Source: JBIOJM01 sp044450785
GTDB lineage: Bacteria > Planctomycetota > Planctomycetia > Isosphaerales > Isosphaeraceae
DNA: 17,439 nucleotides
Direction: 5' to 3'
Assembly: GCA_044450785.1 (NCBI GenBank)
Contig: JBIOJM010000213.1
Span: 1 to 17,439 of the forward strand
This document shows positions 6,453-11,614 of the stretch, piece by piece (the stretch's first letter is position 1; the number at the start of each line of letters is the position of its first letter). A program made the translations under genes and the position numbers. The notes under the pieces are model-generated. The model ran no database searches, had not been told where the DNA came from, and worked only from the letters and a program-made list of their open reading frames with translations.

Positions 6453-7038
6453 TGAGCGTGTAAATGGTCGGTCTGCTTAGTCCCGTCGTTCGGGCAATCG
6501 CCGATACACCTTGGCCTTCACGCTTGAGCCGTTTGACGATCGTCTCTTGCTCGGGTGTCACCACGATTCGCTTGCCTTTGCCTTCACCCGGCTTGCGGCC
6601 CAGCTTGACGCCCTTGGCCCTTGCGACGTCCAGTCCGGCATGGATGCGCTCTGCCCTCACCTCGGTCTCATAGGCCGCTACGGACGCCAGGACGTTCGCC
6701 ATCAGCCGACCTGCCGGAGTGGCCAGGTCAAGACCGTCCTTCAGGCTGAGGAGATTGACCTTGGCCTTCGACCAGTCCTCAATCAAGGCCGTCAATCCCT
6801 TGGCAGTCCGGCCGAGACGATCAAGCCGCCAGACAACCACGGTCTTGATCTTGCCGGTCGTGATGTCGGCCATAAGCTTGTTGAACCCGGGCCGGTCCAT
6901 CGTCTTGCCCGTCTGGCGGTCGGTGTAGAACTTGCTCGGCTCGGGTTGAGCCGCCGCCCAACGGTCAAGGTCCGGCTTCTGGCTGGCGGTATCCTGACCT
7001 GTCCCCTTCGACACCCGCATGTAGATCCCGTTCGACAT
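6445..7038 (-). CDS. Serine recombinase (resolvase/invertase type, 197 aa)
   Basis: This is a small serine recombinase of the Tn3-resolvase/DNA-invertase family, acting in site-specific inversion or dimer resolution. The catalytic domain begins IYMRVS with the nucleophile S10 and conserved R8, followed by the TDRQTGKTMDRPGF loop, VVVWRLDRLGRT (R71, D73 and R74 region), and the long E helix around ANVLASVAAYETEVRAERIHAGL. A Hin-like HTH closes the protein (GVSAIARTTGLSRPTIYTLI). The ATG at 7038 follows AGGAGA at good spacing. The frame runs 33 codons further upstream without a comparable signal. The length is normal and all key residues are present. No res or inversion sites were identified. 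Confidence 0.93.
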   Translation of the reverse strand: MSNGIYMRVSKGTGQDTASQKPDLDRWAAAQPEPSKFYTDRQTGKTMDRPGFNKLMADITTGKIKTVVVWRLDRLGRTAKGLTALIEDWSKAKVNLLSLKDGLDLATPAGRLMANVLASVAAYETEVRAERIHAGLDVARAKGVKLGRKPGEGKGKRIVVTPEQETIVKRLKREGQGVSAIARTTGLSRPTIYTLIN

Positions 7039-7116
7039 TCCCCGTCTCCTCGGTTTGTACTCTCGCGTTGAACCCAAAGGCATCGTAGGGACCATGGGGT
7101 TGTTTGTCAAGTCTTG

Positions 7117-7144
7117 TCTATAGGTTAAGTTTGACACGGTTCAA
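7117..7144 (-). promoter_or_regulatory. Putative recombinase promoter
   Basis: On the minus strand, TTGAAC (7144-7139), a 16-bp spacer and TATAGA (7122-7117). TGTCAA at 7106-7111 and TTGACA at 7131-7136 form a loose inverted pair around it. The spacing is one base short of ideal, so confidence is moderate. Confidence 0.35.
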
Positions 7145-7216
7145 GGGTGCAAAATACCCTGAATCCGCTTGTTTTGGGAGTTCGCCGGACTGAGTGATTA
7201 GTCTTTACAGTTATTC

Positions 7217-7242
7217 GTGGTTAAGCCGGCCCCTCGAACCAC
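7217..7242 (-). terminator. Weak hairpin after the Uma2 operon
   Basis: GTGGTT (7217-7222) pairs with AACCAC (7237-7242) around a 14-base loop, immediately after the last gene of the minus-strand operon (stop at 7246). There is no clear U-run, so this is a weak candidate for an operon end. Confidence 0.25.
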
Positions 7243-7245
7243 TTC

Positions 7246-7473
7246 TCAGTCTTCGGTTGCAGCCGCCCTTGAAAGCATAGCGACCATCATGGCTCTCCAC
7301 GGTTTGCTTCCGCGAGCATTCGGGAGTTCCGACACGAAAGCGATGAGCGTTTTCGCTTTGACTCGCTTCGTCATCTGGGAATACTCATTTTTCTGCTCGT
7401 CGGCCGCTGGCTCGAGATATAGCTTTTCGATAGCCCTGAACATTGCGTCGGAGATCGGGCGTGCTTTCGACAT
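7246..7473 (-). CDS. Small helical protein downstream of Uma2 (75 aa)
   Basis: The ATG at 7473 lies 2 bases after the Uma2 stop (TGATCATG), so it is the last gene of the operon and probably translated with Uma2. The sequence is charged and helical (FRAIEKLYLEPAADEQKNEY, SQMTKRVKAKTLIAFVSELP). No known domain was recognised. The upstream extension of the frame lies inside the Uma2 gene and is not likely to be used. Tight coupling to a nuclease-fold gene makes it a candidate partner or regulator, but that is inference from position alone. Confidence 0.6.
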   Translation of the reverse strand: MSKARPISDAMFRAIEKLYLEPAADEQKNEYSQMTKRVKAKTLIAFVSELPNARGSKPWRAMMVAMLSRAAATED

Positions 7474-7475
7474 GA

Positions 7476-8201
7476 TCAGGCCCCGTTGCCGCCGGCCGCG
7501 GGGTCGATGATCCGGGCTTTCAGTTCGGTCTGAATCCACTTCTGGAGCCGCTTTCTCCAATCTCCCAGGCTGCTGGATTTCCGATCGGCCAACCACCGCG
7601 TGACCTCGTCGGCTCGGACGGGCAGGAACCGGCTCGACGTCGCCGTCAGATAGGCCCCGTTCGGCTGGAGTTGCTCGATCACAATGGCGTCGCTCTCGAG
7701 CCGCCAGATTTCGGCGACTTTGAGCGCGGCATAGATTTTCGGCCGGTTGATCCTGGACGGCGAGATATCGACTTCGACGGCCAGGTCGGGATTGTCGGGA
7801 TAGTCGCGGACGTCGTTAGAGCCAACGCTCTCAGCGAGAGCTTTGAACTTGGCCTGATCGAAGTAATAACACAGGTCTGATTCGAGTCCGACCTGTTCCG
7901 GAGATCGCTTCCAGGTCGTCGACTCGAACGGCTCGAGCTCGATCTCCAATCCCATGGCGACCTCGTAGATGAAGTACCCGAGCCGTGCCTTGGATCGCTC
8001 GTGCTCCGTACCCGGCACTGTAATCTCCATATCCTTGCCGTCGTAGGCAACGTGGATGTGACTCTGCTCGCCGACCGCGTCGGAGAGTCGGTCGTAGAAC
8101 TCCCACGAGACGTCGCGCATGACGCCCCGCTCTTCATCCGGGACGGCGGTCGTCTCCGTTGGGGCAGGCTTCGATGGCGGTTGTCTTGTGATCGTGGACA
8201 T
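7476..8201 (-). CDS. Uma2-family putative PD-(D/E)XK endonuclease (241 aa)
   Basis: It matches the Uma2 (DUF820) restriction-endonuclease-like fold: a helix with YDRLSDAVGEQ, an HIHVAYDGKDMEI strand pair, HERSKARLGYFIYEVAMGLE, E108 in LESDLCYYF, and the core PDLAVEVD (D139, E143), then NRPKIYAALKVAEIWRLE with K155 and the Y/W pattern. These are the residues expected for a metal-dependent nuclease site, although most Uma2 proteins have no proven function. The start at 8201 follows GGAG at 8 bases. A long extra N-terminal stretch before it in frame lacks a signal. It lies between a GIY-YIG remnant upstream and the 75-aa gene downstream. The C-terminus AAGGNGA overlaps a TGCCGCCGGCCG word. Confidence 0.88.
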   Translation of the reverse strand: MSTITRQPPSKPAPTETTAVPDEERGVMRDVSWEFYDRLSDAVGEQSHIHVAYDGKDMEITVPGTEHERSKARLGYFIYEVAMGLEIELEPFESTTWKRSPEQVGLESDLCYYFDQAKFKALAESVGSNDVRDYPDNPDLAVEVDISPSRINRPKIYAALKVAEIWRLESDAIVIEQLQPNGAYLTATSSRFLPVRADEVTRWLADRKSSSLGDWRKRLQKWIQTELKARIIDPAAGGNGA

Positions 8202-8218
8202 GGTCAGGTCTCCGTGAA

Positions 8219-8284
8219 TCAGGACACGTTGCACTCGGCCGCCGGCTCGATCGAGTCCCTGGGGAGCTGAGCGAAGTAGATCAT
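8219..8284 (-). pseudogene. 5' remnant of a second GIY-YIG gene (21 codons)
   Basis: The frame reads MIYFAQLPRDSIEPAAECNV and stops. Its first seven residues repeat the start of the neighbouring GIY-YIG protein (MIYFAQL). At the DNA level, GAGCTGAGCGAAGTAGATCA occurs at 8263-8282 and, apart from the final base, again at 8710-8728. The ATG overlaps the stop of the intact GIY-YIG gene by 4 bases (ATGA). The simplest reading is a tandem copy of the gene of which only the start remains, after a deletion that brought the Uma2 gene close. Confidence 0.6.
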
Positions 8285-8730
8285 CTTCGTGGCGCCTCCT
8301 CCTTGAAGCCATGGGCCTTGGCAAACTCCACCAGCGCCATGTCAATCACCTTGGAGTTGTCGGTCCGGAACTGGTCGGACAGTCTGTCCAGCCATGCCTT
8401 CCATTTCAGAGACCCCTTGAGGGTCACTACGACCGCGAGTCGCGCAGGCTCAACAGCCTCGACGACGTCGGGATTCGGATCGACCAAGAGCGGTCGCCCG
8501 ATGAACGCCATCAAGTCCGGCCCGGGCCGGAACTGCTCTTTCCGTGCGTGGATTCGGAGGTGGGTGAACCGCTCGTGTATTTCCGCCTCGACGGAACGAT
8601 CGCCCGGCATCGTGGCGAGTAGGGCCAACTCCATGCCGTAGTGATTCGCAAGGCCGGACAGACGGGCCTCGACGTCTTTCGTCGTGCCGATCTTGATTGC
8701 ACCACTGGTGAGCTGAGCGAAGTAGATCAC
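8281..8730 (-). CDS. GIY-YIG nuclease-like domain fused to an RHH-like tail (149 aa)
   Basis: Residues 1-80 resemble the T5orf172/MUG113-type GIY-YIG nuclease fold: IYFAQL in place of GIY, KIG at 13-15 for YIG, R23 in VEARLSGL, then GDRSVEAEIHERF with the likely metal-binding E50, and RKEQFRPGPDLMAFI. Residues 96-140 look like an RHH DNA-binding module (LAVVVTLKGSLKWKAWLDRL ... NSKVIDMALVEFAKAHGF). Start is GTG at 8730, overlapping the previous stop by 4 bases (GTGA). It is part of the operon RHH to GIY-YIG to Uma2. A DNA-cleaving role is inferred from the fold. The target is unknown, and an added RHH tail could give sequence specificity. Confidence 0.8.
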   Translation of the reverse strand: MIYFAQLTSGAIKIGTTKDVEARLSGLANHYGMELALLATMPGDRSVEAEIHERFTHLRIHARKEQFRPGPDLMAFIGRPLLVDPNPDVVEAVEPARLAVVVTLKGSLKWKAWLDRLSDQFRTDNSKVIDMALVEFAKAHGFKEEAPRR

Positions 8731-8924
8731 GCCTCACCCCCACCGCCGGCCTTGCGGACCATCTTCGACCAATCCCTATCCACGCTGCCCCTGAGCGACT
8801 CGGACAGATAGCCCGCCAAGGACATCCCGCGATCGGTGGAGATCATCTTGGCCTTGCTGATGATGTCCCGCTCGATCTTGACGGCCCCGAGCTTGAGGTC
8901 TTCACCTGATTTTTTCTTCGCCAT
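8727..8924 (-). CDS. RHH-like DNA-binding protein, module copy 2 (65 aa)
   Basis: It has a basic N-terminus (MAKKKSGEDLK), then a beta-strand/two-helix pattern, LGAVKIERDIISKAKMISTD then MSLAGYLSESLRGSVDRDW, like RHH or plasmid-type regulatory proteins. The ATG at 8924 was chosen for length and the basic start. An ATG at 8942 in frame is possible, and neither has a strong Shine-Dalgarno. It heads the GIY-YIG/Uma2 operon and faces the second zinc-protein operon across a control region with four GGTTACC sites, the same arrangement as the RHH gene at 850-1041. It is a likely repressor of the divergent promoters (inference). Confidence 0.68.
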   Translation of the reverse strand: MAKKKSGEDLKLGAVKIERDIISKAKMISTDRGMSLAGYLSESLRGSVDRDWSKMVRKAGGGGEA

Positions 8925-8962
8925 GGTGCCACCCGCGATCATGTGGTTGCTCCTGTACCCAG

Positions 8963-9074
8963 GGTTACCAGAATACCAAACAGTCGTCGCCATTGCCACA
9001 TACCCACTATACGCCAGGTTACCTCTTGAGGAAAGGACCAAAAATAAAAGGTTACCCATTGACTTTAGGTTACC
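8963..9074. promoter_or_regulatory. Four GGTTACC sites in the divergent control region
   Basis: GGTTACC occurs at 8963-8969, 9017-9023, 9050-9056 and 9068-9074, all in the same orientation, in extended forms such as AGGTTACCTCT. The last copy lies in the spacer of the plus-strand promoter. The word is nearly symmetrical (GGT-N-ACC). The longer form GGTTACCTCTT at 9017 is repeated exactly in the partition array at 15580 onward. A protein encoded on this element probably recognises them. Confidence 0.65.
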
Positions 9075-9088
9075 TCTGACGGTATACT
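9059..9088 (+). promoter_or_regulatory. Sigma70-like promoter for module copy 2
   Basis: TTGACT (9059-9064), an 18-bp spacer containing a GGTTACC site, and TATACT (9083-9088), about 55 bp before the first gene. It is well matched to consensus and is the counterpart of the promoter at 1168-1196. Confidence 0.6.
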
Positions 9089-9143
9089 CTAGTTGTGGGA
9101 CGAACGAGACACCCGAAACGACCCCCTGACCGGAGACATGACC

Positions 9144-9299
9144 ATGTGGACCGTCCAGATCACCAGACCGACCAGTCCCGTCTACTACCGTGACGGCTTC
9201 TTCCCCCGGACCTACCGCCTCAAGGTCAACGCCGTGTGGCTGGCCGGCGAAGTCAAGTCCCAGGGCGGCGAGGCGATCGTGGTCAAGGCCACCAAGTGA
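9144..9299 (+). CDS. Small protein (51 aa), first gene of module copy 2
   Basis: It starts MWTVQITRPTSPVYYRDG and reads as a short beta-rich domain (PRTYRLKVNAVWLAGEVKSQ, EAIVVKATK). ATG 9144 has GGAGA at 8 bases. ATG 9138, two codons earlier, is too close to that site. It lies 22 bp before the six-CxxC zinc gene, in one transcript. No equivalent gene precedes module copy 1. The family is unknown. Confidence 0.6.
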   Translation: MWTVQITRPTSPVYYRDGFFPRTYRLKVNAVWLAGEVKSQGGEAIVVKATK

Positions 9300-9321
9300 C
9301 AGGAACCACACCGAGACGACC

Positions 9322-9783
9322 ATGACGACCGACGCGACTCCGATCCGAACTTGTGCGACCTGCGGCGCCACGCTGGAGCGATTCCAGGGACTGTTCAGCG
9401 GCCAGTGCCCGACCTGTGTCGACGCCCACGCCGACGCCGACACTGACACTGACGACGACGAGCCCGAAACCACCACGTGCGACTTCTGCGAGGCCGAGAT
9501 CAGCCAGGCCGTTTACGACGCTGGCGACGGGCTTTGCCAGACGTGCATTGCCACCACGCTGGTCTGTGAGGAGTGCAGCGACCGGATCGCCAAGACGGAC
9601 GCTCACGCCACCCACACGACGCTCTGCGACGGATGCGGCGACGCGAAGGCGGAGGAGCTGGCCACCGAGGCCCTCGACGCCGCCAAGGAAGAGCTGCAGG
9701 CGCTGGTCGATGAACTGGTCGGCAACGACGACATCGACGCCATCACCGCGGCCGTAGCCGCCCTGAAGGCCCTCACCAAGTAG
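9322..9783 (+). CDS. Six-CxxC zinc protein, module copy 2 (153 aa)
   Basis: It is a paralogue of the protein at 1250-1729. The same six CxxC pairs are present (CATC, CPTC, CDFC, CQTC, CEEC, CDGC), with shared motifs TCxxCxATL, CEAEIS/T and DGLCxxC, an acidic insert (DADADTDTDDDEPE) and a helical tail ending AITAAVAALKAL. Start ATG 9322 follows ACCGAGACGACC, which aligns with bases just before ATG 1268 in copy 1. Three zinc sites are likely. Clear divergence at most positions means the duplication is old or the two copies arrived separately. It is followed by the VSVCYSN gene as in copy 1, but with a 52-bp gap rather than an overlap. Confidence 0.82.
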   Translation: MTTDATPIRTCATCGATLERFQGLFSGQCPTCVDAHADADTDTDDDEPETTTCDFCEAEISQAVYDAGDGLCQTCIATTLVCEECSDRIAKTDAHATHTTLCDGCGDAKAEELATEALDAAKEELQALVDELVGNDDIDAITAAVAALKALTK

Positions 9784-9785
9784 TC

Positions 9786-9803
9786 ACCCCCAACCGAGGC
9801 CCC
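9786..9803 (+). repeat. 18-bp leader repeat, copy 2
   Basis: ACCCCCAACCGAGGCCCC, identical to 1230-1247. It is followed by CCCCGGGG AACG CCCCGGGG (9800-9819), a perfect 8-bp-stem hairpin directly upstream of the VSVCYSN gene. This may limit its translation relative to the zinc gene (inference). Confidence 0.6.
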
Positions 9804-9835
9804 GGGGAACGCCCCGGGGACCTGGAGACCGCAAC

Positions 9836-10375
9836 ATGCTTACCGTGTCAGTCTGCTATTCAAACCGGTCCGGCCAAGAGTTCGCCTCATGCACGTTGGG
9901 AGGCGTTGAGCTTGGCCCCGAGCTGCTCGACCAGCCGGCCGTCCTTGCCGCCGCGATCAAGACCGCATACGCCCGCTGCGTCGACGCGGTCAACACGCAA
10001 CTGGGCGGGCCGGCCGCCACTGACAAGCCGCCCGCCGTCAGCCCCGTCCAGGCCCCGGCCGTCAAGCCAGCGCCATCGACCCCGCCGCCAGTCACGCCGC
10101 CGCCGACTGGGAACCAGCACTACTATGGCGACCGCCGGCCCGCTGGGCGCGGGACTGACGGGCCGCCAACGACGGGGCCCCAGCTTGGTGGGTGGGCCAA
10201 GAAACTTGGCGCCATTCCCTGGTTCGAAGACCTCGGGCGCAAGCAAGTCCCCGCGCTCCCGAAGCTGCTGAGCGAGTGGCCGTCGGAATGGGCTGTTTGG
10301 GCCTATGCCCAATACCAAGCCGCCTGCATTCCGCCCGTGTCCGTGCCCGTGACGAATGGCGTCGCAACGCACTGA
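9836..10375 (+). CDS. VSVCYSN-motif protein with Pro-rich linker, copy 2, longer (179 aa)
   Basis: N-terminal block MLTVSVCYSNRSGQEFASC, a helix with AYARCVDAVNTQLGG, a Pro/Ala-rich linker (about 62-93), then NQHYYGDRRPAGRGTDGPPT, which aligns with the end of copy 1 (1726-2097). Beyond this is a unique C-terminal region with several Trp (GPQLGGWAKKLGAIPWFEDL, LLSEWPSEWAVWAYAQYQAA), which may be an interaction domain. GGAG lies about 10 bases upstream of the ATG. The strict conservation of VSVCYSN.SGQEFASC against a free linker suggests the N-terminal block is the functional core. No known family was recognised. Confidence 0.75.
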   Translation: MLTVSVCYSNRSGQEFASCTLGGVELGPELLDQPAVLAAAIKTAYARCVDAVNTQLGGPAATDKPPAVSPVQAPAVKPAPSTPPPVTPPPTGNQHYYGDRRPAGRGTDGPPTTGPQLGGWAKKLGAIPWFEDLGRKQVPALPKLLSEWPSEWAVWAYAQYQAACIPPVSVPVTNGVATH

Positions 10376-10387
10376 TCGATCGAGACA

Positions 10388-10410
10388 ACCGGCGGAACGT
10401 TTCCGCTGGT
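10388..10410 (+). terminator. Hairpin after the VSVCYSN gene
   Basis: ACCGGCGGAA pairs with TTCCGCTGGT (one G-U pair) around a CGT loop, 13 bp after the stop codon. No U-run follows. A terminator-like or mRNA-end structure. Confidence 0.4.
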
Positions 10411-10419
10411 AACGCGAGA

Positions 10420-10454
10420 GGGCCCGGACGTCTTGCACCGTCCGAGCCCAGTTT
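10420..10454 (+). terminator. Intrinsic terminator-like hairpin
   Basis: GGGCCCGGACG (10420-10430) pairs with CGTCCGAGCCC (10439-10449) with one mismatch and an 8-base loop, followed by AGTTTT. It probably ends the module-copy-2 transcript before the next small genes. Confidence 0.6.
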
Positions 10455-10478
10455 TGACCCCCCGATGAGAGGAAGTCT

Positions 10479-10688
10479 ATGAAAAGCTTACCACGAAACG
10501 CCCGGCCGCGTAGCCCCATGTCCGCCGCCGGGCTGCAGCGCCTGATCACTGAGTCCCTTGTGCGGGCCGCAGCACTCAAAGTCAGGCATGACGTTCTCGA
10601 GGCCGCCCTCGCCACCGGCCGCTTGGTCCCGCCCGATCTCAACATCGACCGCGAACACGCCAGCTACTGGCCTGGAGGCGCGGAATGA
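10479..10688 (+). CDS. Small protein (69 aa)
   Basis: A GAGGAAG Shine-Dalgarno lies at good spacing before the ATG. The N-terminus is basic (MKSLPRNARPRSP), followed by a helix (LQRLITESLVRAAALKVRHD) and ALATGRLVPPDLNIDRE. The stop overlaps the next start (ATGA at 10685-10688), so the two genes are coupled. No family was recognised. Confidence 0.6.
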   Translation: MKSLPRNARPRSPMSAAGLQRLITESLVRAAALKVRHDVLEAALATGRLVPPDLNIDREHASYWPGGAE

Positions 10689-10951
10689 ACTGGCACGACG
10701 CCCAACGCTCGAAGCGTGCGAGCGCCGCCCGCTTCGACCGCGACGAACGTGCCCGCCGCCGGCTGGAAGAGACGCCGCCGGCGAACCGCTCCCCGGAGAT
10801 CCCACTCGAGCTGACCGAGACAGAGGTCCTCGAGGCGGCCGAGGCCGAGTCGCGGCGGCTCGCCCGGCTTCCCTGGTGGGAGCGTCTGTCGGACGCCGAG
10901 AAGGCCGCCAACGAGGCCGCCCGCAAGCTATCCCGTTACCTGTCTTGCTGA
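10685..10951 (+). CDS. Small charged helical protein (88 aa)
   Basis: Translationally coupled to the 69-aa gene by an ATGA overlap. The sequence is mostly charged helix (RSKRASAARFDRDERARRRL, then LTETEVLEAAEAESRRLARL) with a Trp pair (LPWWERLSDAEKAANEAARK). The middle and C-terminal parts alternate acidic and basic residues like a coiled coil. No domain is recognised. It is followed by two hairpin/palindrome structures. Confidence 0.6.
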   Translation: MNWHDAQRSKRASAARFDRDERARRRLEETPPANRSPEIPLELTETEVLEAAEAESRRLARLPWWERLSDAEKAANEAARKLSRYLSC

Positions 10952-10964
10952 CCCCGCACTGTCC

Positions 10965-10994
10965 GACCCGGCCGTCGACATCGGCGGTCGGGTT
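10965..10994 (+). terminator. Hairpin of the CCCGGCCG/CGGTCGGG type, copy 1
   Basis: CCCGGCCG (10967-10974) pairs with CGGTCGGG (10985-10992) with one G-U pair, 13 bp after the preceding stop codon. The same arms recur at 11549-11572. It is probably an intergenic transcript-end structure. Confidence 0.45.
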
Positions 10995-11016
10995 GTCCGC
11001 GCTTCCCGATGACGTG

Positions 11017-11040
11017 GCCGATCAGCTCGAGCTGATCGGC
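11017..11040. promoter_or_regulatory. Perfect 24-bp palindrome
   Basis: GCCGATCAGCTC is directly followed by its complement GAGCTGATCGGC with no spacer. It lies between two small genes, 48 bp before the next ATG. It could be a protein-binding site (operator or recombination core) or a very tight hairpin. With no loop, a protein site is somewhat more likely. Confidence 0.55.
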
Positions 11041-11088
11041 TAAGGCCCTCAGATAGATTCCCCATGCCCATCACGAAAGAGGAAACCG

Positions 11089-11454
11089 ATGTCAATTTTG
11101 ACCGCACCTGCCGCCCCGTTGAGACACAATGGCACCTCCCTGGCCGCGGTGCCGCCCGGCGCCGTGTTCATCCCGCCGGCCGAGGCCTGGTCGCCACCCG
11201 AGCCGTTCGTCGAAGCCGACCGAGACGCCGCCGCTGCGGCCGAGCTGCTTTGCGACCAAGAACATAAAGCCAAGGGGTGGCATCGCTGCCGCGACTGCGG
11301 ATCTCGGCCGCACCCCGACGACATGGAATGGTTCTTCCACGAACGCCTATGCACGGGTTGTGGGATGCGTCTGATCGACGAACTGCTTCACAAGATCGCC
11401 CGCCGGCACGGCCGTAGCAGGGCCCTGAAATTGTTGAAGCAACTCGCCAAATAA
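11089..11454 (+). CDS. Zinc-ribbon protein (121 aa), unknown function
   Basis: AGAGGAAA lies before the ATG at good spacing. The N-terminal 45 residues are Pro/Ala-rich and unstructured. The C-terminal half has a Cys4 ribbon (C67/C70 in CRDC, C88/C91 in CTGC) with nearby His, then a basic helix (LLHKIARRHGRSRALKLLKQ). The layout is of a small DNA- or RNA-binding zinc protein. It is one of five CxxC-rich proteins in the window. The function is unknown. Confidence 0.68.
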   Translation: MSILTAPAAPLRHNGTSLAAVPPGAVFIPPAEAWSPPEPFVEADRDAAAAAELLCDQEHKAKGWHRCRDCGSRPHPDDMEWFFHERLCTGCGMRLIDELLHKIARRHGRSRALKLLKQLAK

Positions 11455-11548
11455 ACCCTCCAACCCGCGGCCTCGGGGGACCCTGCCCGACGGCTGCGGT
11501 TCCCTGCCCCGACCCTGGTTGGCCCGGTGCGGATCCGCCGAGCCGACG

Positions 11549-11577
11549 CCCGGCCGTCTGATGGCGGTCGGGTCTTT
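11549..11577 (+). terminator. Hairpin of the CCCGGCCG/CGGTCGGG type, copy 2, with short T-run
   Basis: CCCGGCCG (11549-11556) pairs with CGGTCGGG (11565-11572), followed by TCTTT. It is upstream of the tyrosine recombinase gene and about 95 bp after the zinc-ribbon gene. It probably terminates the upstream transcript. Confidence 0.5.
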
Positions 11578-11614
11578 CATGTTCGAACGACCCCAACTCA
11601 GGAGACCTAAGACA

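Noticed and set aside
8941..9476. Long N-terminal extension of the RHH gene at 8727-8924
   Set aside because: It would cross the divergent promoter and the plus-strand genes. The basic start at 8924 or 8942 is far more likely.
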